This document shows positions 45,397-53,885 of a DNA stretch of 64,000 nucleotides, one piece after another. Numbering within the stretch: the first letter of the stretch is position 1; each line of letters opens with the position of its first letter. The notes beneath the pieces were generated by a model. The model was not told the origin of the DNA. It was given only the letters and a program-made list of their open reading frames with translations, and ran no database searches. The DNA comes from Mogibacterium sp. Lineage in GTDB: Bacteria; Bacillota; Clostridia; Peptostreptococcales; Anaerovoracaceae. The position numbers were made by a program, and so were the translations under genes. The stretch spans positions 124,001 through 188,000 of the forward strand of contig JAFRCS010000015.1 of assembly GCA_017404265.1 (NCBI GenBank). The letters are read 5' to 3'.

Positions 45397-46066
45397 CGCG
45401 GATCTGCTCCTTTCTGACCGAATCGCTGAGCGTCTGCAGTATGAATGCCATGACAAGCAGCAGCAGGCCCAGCCCGATACCCTCCGAATATATTCCCTGA
45501 CTTTTCAGGAGGGAGATCATGGTGGTCATTGTCCTCGTATGCCCTTTTATATTGCCGCCGACAAGCATTACCGATCCGACTTCGCTTATAGCCCTGCCGA
45601 ACCCGGTGATTATGCAGAAATAGATCTCGTTTCTGAGTTCGCTGAGTATCAGCCTGTCAGTCTGTCTCTTGTCAGCGCCCATCGTCTTTGCAAATGCCCT
45701 TATGGCAGGCACCGCGCTTTCCGCATACGAAAAGACCATGCCGCTTATTATCGGCGTGATTATCAGTACCTGCGCGAGTATCATCCCCTTGACGGTGAAC
45801 AGAAGCGCCAGAGGGCCAAGCGGCCCTCCGCGCATCGTCAGCATGTAAACCAGCAGTCCTATCACGACCGGTGGGACGCCCATGAGTGTCCTGTTGACCC
45901 TGACGACTACTCTTTTACCGGCAAATTCGTGGTTCTGCAGCCATAGTCCTATGATGACTCCCAGTACTGCAGAGATCAAAGTTGACGCGAAGGCCATCTC
46001 AAAGGTGACCTTTATCGCGCTCAGCACAGCAGGATCAGTAAATACTCCTCTGAGCCATTCAAGCAT
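45383..46066 (-). CDS. tupB: Tungstate ABC transporter, permease
   Basis: A 227-residue membrane protein with about five to six segments. The loop AKTMGADKRQTDRLILSELR near residue 130 is the EAA-type ATPase contact, and FGRAISEVGSVMLVGGNIKG is characteristic of TupB/WtpB/ModB permeases. It lies six bases after tupA and overlaps tupC. It forms the channel for tungstate delivered by TupA. Confidence 0.9.
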   Translation of the reverse strand: MLEWLRGVFTDPAVLSAIKVTFEMAFASTLISAVLGVIIGLWLQNHEFAGKRVVVRVNRTLMGVPPVVIGLLVYMLTMRGGPLGPLALLFTVKGMILAQVLIITPIISGMVFSYAESAVPAIRAFAKTMGADKRQTDRLILSELRNEIYFCIITGFGRAISEVGSVMLVGGNIKGHTRTMTTMISLLKSQGIYSEGIGLGLLLLVMAFILQTLSDSVRKEQIRDENY

Positions 46067-46072
46067 TATAGT

Positions 46073-46936
46073 TTAGTTGTCCGTTCCTGCGTTAGGTGTG
46101 AACAGAGCCTGCCCGTATGTGTCAACACCATACTGACCTATCAGCTCCTGAATTTCATCCGATGTGATCCATGCGATGAAAGTGTTGGCTGCTTCATTGT
46201 TGACCTGCGGATACTTCTCAGGATTGACAGCAATGACTCCATACTGGTTGAGCAGCTCATTGCCGCCCTCGCAAACAATATCAAGAGTGTAATTATTCTC
46301 TGAATCCATCGACTGCTTGAGCCATGTGCCTCTGTCAGTCAGACAGTAAGCTCCCTTTTCGTTAGCCATTGTCAGAGTTGCACCCATGCCCTGTCCGGTC
46401 TCGACATAATTTGGATTCCCCATAGGATCGATGCCGAGTCCTTCCCAGATCTTCTTCTCCTTCTTGTCCGTGCCGGAATCATCGCCGCGGGATGCGAAAA
46501 GCAACTGCTGATCATTGATGGCTCCGAAGAACGCAGCAACATCATTTGTCTTCTCAAGCGGCTCTGCAGGCCCTACAACTACGAAGTCATTGTACATCAC
46601 AGGGAATCTCTCTACACCCCATCCATTGGCAACGAATTCCTCTTCACTGGCCTTGGCATGCACAAAAACGACATCTACCTGTCCTTCCTCACCCAGCTTA
46701 AGGGCTTCTCCTGTTCCTACAGCAGTCCACCGAAGGTCGATGCCTGTATCCTCTTTGAAAATAGGCTGCAGATAATCGAGCAGGCCCGTATCCTCTGTAC
46801 TGGTGGTAGTCGCCATCAGCAGAACATTGTTTTCTTCCGCGGCTTCATCCCCGCTGTCTCCGCTTCCACCGCAGGCTGTGAATGCAAACACCATCACTGC
46901 GCTCAAAAGCAAAACGATCAACTTTTTAAGATTCAT
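46073..46936 (-). CDS. tupA: Tungstate-binding lipoprotein
   Basis: A 287-residue lipoprotein with lipobox FTAC (cysteine 22) and a type II binding fold. The segment MATTTSTEDTGLLDYLQPIF just after the linker carries the TTTS oxyanion-binding loop of TupA, distinct from ModA. Further conserved stretches are ASRGDDSGTDKKE near residue 155 and YCLTDRGTWL. It captures tungstate with high selectivity in characterised relatives. In combination with an aldehyde:ferredoxin oxidoreductase in the same island, tungstate is the expected ligand. Confidence 0.92.
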   Translation of the reverse strand: MNLKKLIVLLLSAVMVFAFTACGGSGDSGDEAAEENNVLLMATTTSTEDTGLLDYLQPIFKEDTGIDLRWTAVGTGEALKLGEEGQVDVVFVHAKASEEEFVANGWGVERFPVMYNDFVVVGPAEPLEKTNDVAAFFGAINDQQLLFASRGDDSGTDKKEKKIWEGLGIDPMGNPNYVETGQGMGATLTMANEKGAYCLTDRGTWLKQSMDSENNYTLDIVCEGGNELLNQYGVIAVNPEKYPQVNNEAANTFIAWITSDEIQELIGQYGVDTYGQALFTPNAGTDN

Positions 46937-46980
46937 AAAAATACCTCTTTATATCTGGATTGAAATAACGGATAACGGTT

Positions 46981-47925
46981 TTATCGCCTTGCGCACTCGC
47001 CTGCGCGGCCCAGCATTATCTCAAGACCGTGCTCAAGCGGTCCCAACAGGAATTCAAGGCATTCCTTCACTGCCTTGGGGCTTCCCGGCAGATTGATTAT
47101 CAAAGTCTCGTTTCTGATGCCGGATGTCGCTCTTGAGAGCATGGCAGTCGGTGTCTTTGTCATGGAGTATGCTCTTATCGCTTCGGATATGCCCGGAGTC
47201 ATGCGTTCGCATACCTGAGCCGTTGCTTCAGGCGTCATGTCTCTCTTTGAGAAGCCTGTTCCGCCTGTGGTGAATATGACGTTCACCTGTCTCTGGTCAG
47301 CGAGCCTCATCAGTTCAAGTTTCAGAGTTGCAGGATCATCAGGAATGAGCAGTCCCTCTATCACATCATAGCCTGCCTCTGTCAGTATCTCTCCTATCAG
47401 CGGACCGCTCTTGTCTTCACGTTCGCCCGCCGCGCCTTTATCTGAAAGCGTTATCCATGCTGCTGTGAAAGCCCTTTTCGGATCTGCCTCTATCATTTCT
47501 ATCATATCTCCCGCCTTTACGGCTCCGCCTTCAATAACTACGGTAAATACGCCTTCTCTCGGCATTATGCAGTCACCTACCTGATGGTATATTGCACAGT
47601 GTTCATGGCATTCCTTTCCTATCTGTGTGAGTTCCAGAAGGGCGTCGCCTATCCTGAACTTTGTACCTACCGGCAGCGTTCTGAGATCGAATCCTTCCAC
47701 TATGATATTCTCGCCGAAGGCTCCGTTGTCCACTTCAGCTCCCCTTGCCCGGAAAGCATCTATCTTTTCAACGGAAAGCAGGCTGACCTGTCTGTGCCAC
47801 TTTCCCGCGTGAGCATCGCCCTCAATTCCCCAGTCCGGAACGAGGGTTATCGAGGGCACTTCAGTCTTCTGCGTTCCCTTCTTTTCACTTATGCATACGG
47901 CAACTACCTTGCCCTTGCTGCTCAT
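46981..47925 (-). CDS. MOSC domain fused to MogA/MoaB-type molybdopterin adenylyltransferase
   Basis: A 314-residue fusion. Residues 1-145 are a MOSC domain (GIEGDAHAGKWHRQVSLLS, GAFGENIIVEGFDL, and the cysteine-containing GKECHEHCAIYH), a sulfur- or cofactor-carrying module. Residues 150-314 are MogA/MoaB-like (WITLSDKGAAGEREDKSGP, FTTGGTGFSKRDMTPEAT, INLPGSPKAVKECLEF), which adenylates molybdopterin before metal insertion. It lies five bases from moaA and before tupA. The fusion may link cofactor maturation to sulfur handling. Such fusions occur in other Clostridia. Confidence 0.9.
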   Translation of the reverse strand: MSSKGKVVAVCISEKKGTQKTEVPSITLVPDWGIEGDAHAGKWHRQVSLLSVEKIDAFRARGAEVDNGAFGENIIVEGFDLRTLPVGTKFRIGDALLELTQIGKECHEHCAIYHQVGDCIMPREGVFTVVIEGGAVKAGDMIEMIEADPKRAFTAAWITLSDKGAAGEREDKSGPLIGEILTEAGYDVIEGLLIPDDPATLKLELMRLADQRQVNVIFTTGGTGFSKRDMTPEATAQVCERMTPGISEAIRAYSMTKTPTAMLSRATSGIRNETLIINLPGSPKAVKECLEFLLGPLEHGLEIMLGRAGECARR

Positions 47926-47929
47926 GTCC

Positions 47930-48904
47930 CTATCCTCCTATCTGTGACATCAGGCGTTTTTCCTCACGCATGTCATCCTCAAAGCCCGCGTCATTGAAGC
48001 AATGCGACTCTGGCTTCGCCAGTACCGCTCTGCGCAGAGTCTCGGCGATATCCTCATCCGATCCGGCCAGCGCAGGTACTATATCGATCTCCGTGTCATA
48101 GCAAAGGCACGGTCTGATCTTTCCCTGAGAAGTCAGTCTTATCCTGTTGCAGTCCGCACAGAAAACACCGTGTATCGGACTGATCAGGCCTATCGCTCCG
48201 GGAATACCGCTGCGCTTGTAATAGACCGCGGGACCGTTTCCGTGAACGCTTTCATCCGCCTCAAGATCAGGCCATCTTTCTTTCAGCCTTTTCAGCACAT
48301 CGTTATTTGAAATGCCCGCTTTCAGCTTTCCCTCTCCCACAGGCATCTCCTCAATGAAGCGCACGTCTATGCCGTACCTGAAAGCCAGCCCGGCAAGATC
48401 GAACAGCTCATTTTCATTGGATCCCTTCTGGAGTATGCAGTTTACCTTTGTTTTTATTCCTGACTTTGCCGAAAGTTCAATGGAATTCAGGGTCTTCGCA
48501 AGATCTCCTCCGCCGGTTATGTATGTGTAATTATCAGGATCCAGGGAATCGAGGCTTATATTGACACCGTCTATCCCTATATCCTTAAGCTCATCGATGT
48601 ATCTGTCGAGGATCTGTCCGTTTGTCGTCACCGTGACCTCTTCTATGCCCTCGACAGCCTTGATGCTGCGTATAAGATCCGTACAACCGAGCCTTACGAA
48701 AGGCTCGCCTCCGGTTATCTTTATCCTGCTTATGCCAAGTCCGGCAGCGACTCTGCATATACGCTCTATCTCCTCATATGTCAGTATCTGCGACATCGAT
48801 ACCTTCTCGCAGCCTTTTGGCATGCAATAAATACACCGCAGATCGCATCTGTCGGTGATCGATACGCGCATATAGTTTATTTCCCTGCCGTAATTGTCTT
48901 TCAT
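47930..48904 (-). CDS. moaA: GTP 3',8-cyclase
   Basis: A 324-residue radical SAM enzyme performing the first step of molybdopterin synthesis from GTP. The N-terminal cluster motif CDLRCIYCMP, the SAM-binding KITGGEPFVR and the second cluster in the C-terminal part (FCADCNRIRLTSQGKIRPCL) are all present. The extreme C-terminal GG (QIGG) is the conserved activity motif. It lies 8 bases after moaC and 4 before the MOSC-MogA gene. The ribosome site is weak, consistent with coupling to moaC translation. Confidence 0.95.
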   Translation of the reverse strand: MKDNYGREINYMRVSITDRCDLRCIYCMPKGCEKVSMSQILTYEEIERICRVAAGLGISRIKITGGEPFVRLGCTDLIRSIKAVEGIEEVTVTTNGQILDRYIDELKDIGIDGVNISLDSLDPDNYTYITGGGDLAKTLNSIELSAKSGIKTKVNCILQKGSNENELFDLAGLAFRYGIDVRFIEEMPVGEGKLKAGISNNDVLKRLKERWPDLEADESVHGNGPAVYYKRSGIPGAIGLISPIHGVFCADCNRIRLTSQGKIRPCLCYDTEIDIVPALAGSDEDIAETLRRAVLAKPESHCFNDAGFEDDMREEKRLMSQIGG

Positions 48905-48912
48905 TATCTTAT

Positions 48913-49386
48913 CTAGAAAACGAAGTCTCCGCTCTTTCCGCCTGTCTTCTCTACCAGGTGGATATCACTCATTACCATTCGTCTGTCTATGCTCTTGCAC
49001 ATATCGTATATGGTGAGCAACGCAACTGAAACGCCTGTGAGGGCTTCCATCTCAACTCCTGTCTTGCCTTCGGTAGTCGCATCACAGATCGCCGTAATGG
49101 TACATGCATCCTCATCGACCTCGAATGTCACCGTAGAGTAAGAGAGTCCCAGCGGATGGCACATAGGGATAAGATCCGCTGTTTTTCTGGTGCTCATAAT
49201 GCCCGCTACCTGTGCGACTGTGAGTACATCGCCTTTCTTCACGGATTTGGACATGATGGCATCCAGCAGCTCGCGGCTGACCTTCATGGTCCCCTTGGCT
49301 TTCGCCGTTCTTCTTGTGACCGGCTTATCCGAGACATCTACCATACGCGCGTTGCCCAGTTCATCAAAATGTGTAAAATCGCTCAT
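48913..49386 (-). CDS. moaC: Cyclic pyranopterin monophosphate synthase
   Basis: A 157-residue protein acting with MoaA to make cyclic pyranopterin monophosphate. Motifs: MVDVSDKPVTRRTA at the start, PMCHPLGLSYSTVTFEVDED near residue 75 and GVEMEALTGVSVALLTIYDM near 110, which contain the catalytic residues. Start at 49386 because AAGGAGC lies seven bases upstream; the longer reading adds 20 residues not typical of MoaC. It heads the minus-strand run of cofactor genes and is divergent from the MoeB-like gene. Confidence 0.95.
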   Translation of the reverse strand: MSDFTHFDELGNARMVDVSDKPVTRRTAKAKGTMKVSRELLDAIMSKSVKKGDVLTVAQVAGIMSTRKTADLIPMCHPLGLSYSTVTFEVDEDACTITAICDATTEGKTGVEMEALTGVSVALLTIYDMCKSIDRRMVMSDIHLVEKTGGKSGDFVF

Positions 49387-49467
49387 TCCTTTTGCTCCTT
49401 GTTTGCAGACAGCCCCATAAAATGATAGCATTGATTTTGTAAGCAACGCCTGTATGGAGAGCTATCC

Positions 49468-50154
49468 ATGAATAATAGATATAGCAGAAACTTACCAGCC
49501 CTATCCTCTGAGGACATGGACAAACTTATTAATAGCCGCGTTCTTGTTGCAGGATGTGGAGGTCTCGGCGGCTATGTCATCGAGTACCTCGCGAGGATCG
49601 GCACCGGTTCGCTTACAGTTGTCGATGGCGATGTGTTCACTGAATCCAATCTCAACCGTCAGCTGCTCTGTACTTCCGGGAACCTTGGAATGTCCAAGGC
49701 TCTTGCCGCGGCAGAACGCGTAAAGATCATCGACCCTTCGATCAATGTTACCCCTGTCTGTGAATACCTTACGGAAGCCAACGCTCACGCCCTTCTTGGC
49801 GGCGCTGACATCGTCATTGATTGTCTTGACAGCATAGAGTCGAGGCTCATGCTTGAGGGCGCCGCGGCTGACGCCGGTATCCATATGGTACACGGAGCCA
49901 TAAGCGGCTGGGATCTCCAGGCAATGCTTATTCCTCCGGGATCGGGAATTCTCAGCGCTCTTTATGCGGACATGCATGAAGATGACACGAAGACATCGCT
50001 GTCATTCACCCCTGCCGCATGCGCGGCTCTTGAAGTCTCGCTGGCTGTCAGGTATCTGTGCGGTCATGATGTTCCGTCTGACGGAACGCTTTACGCAGGT
50101 TCGCTAAGAGACCCGCATTTCTGGTCTATCGACTTAACCTCCGGTGACGAGTGA
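49468..50154 (+). CDS. MoeB/HesA/ThiF family adenylyltransferase
   Basis: A 228-residue E1-like enzyme that should adenylate the C-terminal glycine of the MoaD-like sulfur carrier encoded opposite. It has the ATP-binding VAGCGGLGGYVIEYLARIG, the VDGDVFTESNLNRQLL segment with catalytic arginine, and DIVIDCLDSIESR. It lacks the paired CxxC zinc motifs of full-length MoeB/ThiF, which is common in short HesA-like forms. It is the only plus-strand gene in the cofactor island, divergent from moaC, and its last 21 bases overlap the 3' end of the moaD-like gene. Confidence 0.88.
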   Translation: MNNRYSRNLPALSSEDMDKLINSRVLVAGCGGLGGYVIEYLARIGTGSLTVVDGDVFTESNLNRQLLCTSGNLGMSKALAAAERVKIIDPSINVTPVCEYLTEANAHALLGGADIVIDCLDSIESRLMLEGAAADAGIHMVHGAISGWDLQAMLIPPGSGILSALYADMHEDDTKTSLSFTPAACAALEVSLAVRYLCGHDVPSDGTLYAGSLRDPHFWSIDLTSGDE

Positions 50155-50367
50155 GAAGAATCCCACCACATCACCGTCCTGAAGAACGTGCTTAAACTTA
50201 GCGCGTTCCCCGTTCACGCTTACCAGAAGCAGCTTCGCTTTAAGCGGGCTGCATTTTATTAGCCTCAGAACATCGCCCACCGTACTGCCTTCAGGAAGCT
50301 CTATCCATGACTTTGCGTCAAGAGCGCTTCTGTCACAGCCATGCGGCGGAAAGACTTTAACCCTCAT
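50134..50367 (-). CDS. moaD: MoaD/ThiS-like sulfur carrier protein
   Basis: A 77-residue beta-grasp protein ending in the diagnostic GG (FFSLVTGG), which becomes a thiocarboxylate after adenylation. The middle follows the family (LPEGSTVGDVLRLI, LVSVNGERAKFKHVLQDGD). It donates sulfur for the dithiolene of molybdopterin; a ThiS- or AOR-specific carrier is an alternative. Its start overlaps the end of the ferredoxin gene by 11 bp and its 3' end overlaps the opposite-strand adenylyltransferase. No MoaE partner is visible in the window. Confidence 0.85.
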   Translation of the reverse strand: MRVKVFPPHGCDRSALDAKSWIELPEGSTVGDVLRLIKCSPLKAKLLLVSVNGERAKFKHVLQDGDVVGFFSLVTGG

Positions 50368-50584
50368 ATGGTATCACCATCAGTATGCATTCCATAGGGC
50401 AGCCCTTTGCACAAAGACCGCAGCCGATACATCTTTCGTTTACGAGTTCCGGAAACAGATTTCTGTATCTTCCGCTCTTTCCCGGACGCGTCAGATCAAG
50501 AGCACCGACAGGACACGCCTGCACGCAGATGCTGCAGCTGACACAGTTTTCATATTTAAACTCGGGTTGTCTTTTGAATGCCAT
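50357..50584 (-). CDS. 2[4Fe-4S] ferredoxin
   Basis: A 75-residue electron carrier with two complete cluster motifs, CVSCSICVQACP and CIGCGLCAKGCP. The spacing between them is longer than in small clostridial ferredoxins. It lies one base after the aldehyde:ferredoxin oxidoreductase stop and overlaps the moaD-like gene, so it is very probably the dedicated electron acceptor of that enzyme. Ribosome site GGAG. Confidence 0.92.
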   Translation of the reverse strand: MAFKRQPEFKYENCVSCSICVQACPVGALDLTRPGKSGRYRNLFPELVNERCIGCGLCAKGCPMECILMVIPYEG

Positions 50585-50585
50585 G

Positions 50586-52559
50586 TCACATCTCCATCAG
50601 TCTGTTTATTCCAAGCGCTTCTATCGTCTCAGGCAGCGGATGCCCTGTCTTCTCATCCCATCCGAAGGCCTTCCAGTGCATGGCCACCTGTTCTTCATTT
50701 TTGAGAGTAACGCCCTTGAGAGGTCCGTTCTTCAAAGGCGGCATGCCCTGCATGCGCTTAGGCAGCTTCACCTTCGACGGCTCGTATCCATGCTTTACGT
50801 TGAACATCTGCCTTATAGTCTGGATCCTGGCGCCGATCTTCATGTAGTGATCACCGTCATATTCCCAGCCCGCAGCCGCATTCGCATACTCGATGGCCTT
50901 ATACATATGTACACCCATCATCTCCGCATAGTAGCAGCAGCCGAGTCCGTCCATCAGCATCGAATAGCAGGTATTGGCCTTGGATGTGAGCGCCATCTCT
51001 TCTGTCGCTTCAAGGTCGTTCTTCTTGGAGTGTATCGTTGCCGGAGGAGCCCAGCTGCAGATGTCGCAAAGCGACATCGCGCCGTACTGGATCGCCATGC
51101 CGATGGTATGCTTGCCCGGTGCAGGCTCCGCCACCATATGTATGCCCAGCTGCGGATCGTTTCTTGTATCATGCATGCCCGGCTCCTGGCCGCCCACGTG
51201 TATAGCATATTCCTTGCCGCCGTACTTCTCGGAAGCCCTCTTTACGCCATCGGCAAGATCGTTTCCGAAACCATCGCGGCTTATCATCTTTTTGATAAGC
51301 GCTATCTCAGCATCCCAGTTGCCCCATGTGAGTTCGAGACCGTCGGTCTGCTCTTTTGTGATTATGCCGTTCTCATAGCATTCGATGGCCCATGCGACCG
51401 TGTTTCCGGCAGAAATGGTATCCATGCCGGCCCTGTTCAGCAGCTCATTCAGATAGAGCACTGAGTTCATGTCGCGGTTCACGCACAGAGGTCCGAATGC
51501 CTGAAGCGTCTCATACTCAGGCTTGTGTGTCTCGTAATACTCACTGTACGGAACTCCGCTTATATCCAGTCTGCCGCCGCATCCGAGCGGGCAGGAGTAG
51601 CAGTGATACTTGGACTCTTCTATCTTGTTTATCTTCTCCGGATTGTAGTCAAAGGCCATTCTGAGCCCGCCCACTTCACCCGGGCCGGCGCTCCAGTTTT
51701 TAAGCGGACCGTCTCCGCTCGTGATCGCAAGCGGTGTGTTGGATGGCGTGCCCCACTCGCGGAAAAGATATGAAGTCATCGAACCGTCAAGCGGGAGAGA
51801 CGGCATCTTGCCCATGCCGATCCCCATGAATCCTATTCCTCCGCCGAGGCCCTTAGGTATCCACATCTTATTGATCTTGCGGCCAAGTTCTTTGGACAGC
51901 GCTTTTACCTCTTCAGGGTCCGCACATGGCATCGGTTTGCTGCCTGCAAGCACTACAGCCTTCAGCTTCTTGCTGCCCATGACAGCGCCGACGCCGCTCC
52001 TGGCGGCTATCCTTCCGCCTTCATTACAGATACCGGATATGAGAGATACGTTCTCTCCGGCTTGTCCTATCACAGCGACACGCGGTATCTTGCCGCCTGA
52101 ATTGTCCGCGATAAGTTTGTTTTCAGCTTCGACCGCGTCAAGTCCCCAGTACTCTGAGGCATCTCTTATCTGAGCTCCTTTGTTGTCGCAGTACAGGTAT
52201 ACCGGTTTTTCTGAAATGCCGCTGATGAATATGGCATCATAGCCGCATTGCTTGATCGCAGGCGAAAAGACTCCGCCGCAGTTGGCGTCGCCCCAGCCCC
52301 CTGTCAGAGGGCTTTTGCATACGACCGTCCACCTGCCTGCCATGAAGGTGCCGGTGCCCGTAAGGGCTCCCGAGGTGAATCCGAGGATGTTTTCCGGTCC
52401 GAGAGGATCCGCCCCGGCAGGTATGTTCTTATACAGATACCAGGCTCCGAGGCCTTTGCCCGAAAGCACGGCTTCGTAGACTTCATCCGGTATCTTTTCA
52501 ACTATTGAAGTCCCGGCAGTCAGGTCGACTCTGAGGACTTTCCCCGTGCAGGATTTCAT
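50586..52559 (-). CDS. aor: Aldehyde:ferredoxin oxidoreductase (tungsten enzyme)
   Basis: A 657-residue member of the tungstopterin AOR family, oxidising aldehydes to acids with ferredoxin as acceptor. Typical blocks: GKVLRVDLTAGTS at the start, SGKGLGAWYLYKNIPAGADP, GRWTVVCKSPLTGGWGDANCG near residue 80, the cluster-binding CYSCPLGCGG near 320 and DGLGCCYYAEMMGV near 525, which holds the last cluster cysteine near the pterin site. The length fits. Surrounding genes supply tungstate, cofactor, ferredoxin and an alcohol dehydrogenase. The physiological aldehyde is unknown; amino-acid-derived aldehydes are likely. Confidence 0.93.
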   Translation of the reverse strand: MKSCTGKVLRVDLTAGTSIVEKIPDEVYEAVLSGKGLGAWYLYKNIPAGADPLGPENILGFTSGALTGTGTFMAGRWTVVCKSPLTGGWGDANCGGVFSPAIKQCGYDAIFISGISEKPVYLYCDNKGAQIRDASEYWGLDAVEAENKLIADNSGGKIPRVAVIGQAGENVSLISGICNEGGRIAARSGVGAVMGSKKLKAVVLAGSKPMPCADPEEVKALSKELGRKINKMWIPKGLGGGIGFMGIGMGKMPSLPLDGSMTSYLFREWGTPSNTPLAITSGDGPLKNWSAGPGEVGGLRMAFDYNPEKINKIEESKYHCYSCPLGCGGRLDISGVPYSEYYETHKPEYETLQAFGPLCVNRDMNSVLYLNELLNRAGMDTISAGNTVAWAIECYENGIITKEQTDGLELTWGNWDAEIALIKKMISRDGFGNDLADGVKRASEKYGGKEYAIHVGGQEPGMHDTRNDPQLGIHMVAEPAPGKHTIGMAIQYGAMSLCDICSWAPPATIHSKKNDLEATEEMALTSKANTCYSMLMDGLGCCYYAEMMGVHMYKAIEYANAAAGWEYDGDHYMKIGARIQTIRQMFNVKHGYEPSKVKLPKRMQGMPPLKNGPLKGVTLKNEEQVAMHWKAFGWDEKTGHPLPETIEALGINRLMEM

Positions 52560-52580
52560 GATTATTCCTTTCGTTTCTGT

Positions 52581-53777
52581 CTATGCGCGCACCGATTCGA
52601 TGAATGCCCTGAAATCATTATATTTCCAGAGGACTGGTGTCGGATACAGAGGGTTTGATTCCTTCATAGCCCATCTGATTATCTGATCCACATCCTCGTC
52701 TTTAATCATATCAACCTTTTCAGGAATACCCGTCTTTTTCTTCAGTTCCTCCATCCAGGAGATGAACTTATCCGCCTTTTCAGCTTCAGAACTGCCCTCA
52801 ATACCGCAGGCATCAGCGAGTTTTGCAAGTCTGCCGTGGACTGCCGGGCCGAATGCCCTCATCACATGAGGAAGCAGTATAGCCATTGCTTTACCGTGAG
52901 GGACTCCGTAGAGGCCTCCCAGAGTATGTCCGACCGCATGCACATATCCGACGCATCCCCTAGTAAAGGCCCTTCCCGCATAGAACGACGCCAGCTGCAT
53001 GTTTTCTCTGGCAGCAATATCCGAGCCATCTTCATAAGCCTCGTACAGATTGTCATAAATCAGTTTCACCGCCTTAAGCGCCAATCTGTCCTCGACTTTG
53101 GTGTTGTATCTTTTGTTGGTGTACGCTTCAACAGCGTGGCACAGAGCGTCCATGCCGGTGGTCGCGGTAAGTTCAGGGGTGAGCGTCAGTGTCAGTTCAG
53201 GATCAAGTATTGCAAATGCCGGTATAAGGACTACATCCATTATCGTTTGCTTGTGATGCGTTTCAGCCTCTGTGAGGACGGCAGCTATCGTCGTCTCCGA
53301 ACCGGTGCCGGATGTTGTCGGTATCGCAAACAGTTTAGGAACGAACCAATGAACGCTCAGAAGTCCGAACAGCTGCTTTACGCTCTTCCTTGGGTGAGCA
53401 GCTTTTGCGCAGATGCCCTTGGCGCAGTCCATAGGCGATCCGCCGCCCAGCGCGACCACGGAATCACATCCGCTCTCCCTGAACATACTGAATCCTGCCT
53501 CGACGTTGTCATCGGTTGGATTTGCCACTACATCCGCGTAAAGCACATGATCAATACCGGCTCCGTCGAGAAGAGCAGTCACCCTTCCGGCTATACCAGC
53601 TTCCACCAGTCCTTTATCTGTGACAAGCAGCACCTTTCCCGCGTCTTTTTCCTTCAGCACACGCGGCAGTTCCTTCACGGATCCCCTGCCGAAAATGTAC
53701 TCAGGCATATGATATCCGAGGAAGTAGTTGGATATCTTCATTACGCCCTGATATGCGTCCCTATACAATCCATACAT
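52581..53777 (-). CDS. Iron-containing alcohol dehydrogenase
   Basis: A 398-residue group III (Fe-type) dehydrogenase. Nucleotide-binding GGGSPMDCAKGICAKAAHPR near residue 105, and metal-site motifs MDALCHAVEAYTN and HAVGHTLGGLYGVPHGKAMA with the expected histidines are all present. It interconverts an alcohol and an aldehyde with NAD(H). Located 21 bases upstream of the AOR gene, it is first in that run; the pair can oxidise alcohol through aldehyde to acid, or the reverse. A TATAAT (53826-53821, minus) lies in the upstream spacer, but no matching -35 is clear. Confidence 0.92.
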   Translation of the reverse strand: MYGLYRDAYQGVMKISNYFLGYHMPEYIFGRGSVKELPRVLKEKDAGKVLLVTDKGLVEAGIAGRVTALLDGAGIDHVLYADVVANPTDDNVEAGFSMFRESGCDSVVALGGGSPMDCAKGICAKAAHPRKSVKQLFGLLSVHWFVPKLFAIPTTSGTGSETTIAAVLTEAETHHKQTIMDVVLIPAFAILDPELTLTLTPELTATTGMDALCHAVEAYTNKRYNTKVEDRLALKAVKLIYDNLYEAYEDGSDIAARENMQLASFYAGRAFTRGCVGYVHAVGHTLGGLYGVPHGKAMAILLPHVMRAFGPAVHGRLAKLADACGIEGSSEAEKADKFISWMEELKKKTGIPEKVDMIKDEDVDQIIRWAMKESNPLYPTPVLWKYNDFRAFIESVRA

Positions 53778-53847
53778 ACTCTGTCCCTCCGTTCACCAGT
53801 AATTGCATATTATCCCAATTATTATAACAGTTTTTGCGGCAAAAGAG

Positions 53848-53873
53848 AAAGGACGGGGTCTCCCCCGTCCTTT
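53848..53873 (-). terminator. Intrinsic terminator after the tocopherol-cyclase-like gene
   Basis: Strong GC-rich stem (AAAGGACGGGG with CCCCGTCCTTT, loop TCTC region) followed on the minus strand by CTCTTTTG. It ends the unit that includes the enoate reductase fusion. Confidence 0.85.
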
Positions 53874-53885
53874 GAGTTTTGGGAT

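Noticed and set aside
50385..51464. Plus-strand open frame of 359 codons
   Set aside because: Antisense to the ferredoxin and AOR genes, whose motifs are unmistakable on the minus strand.
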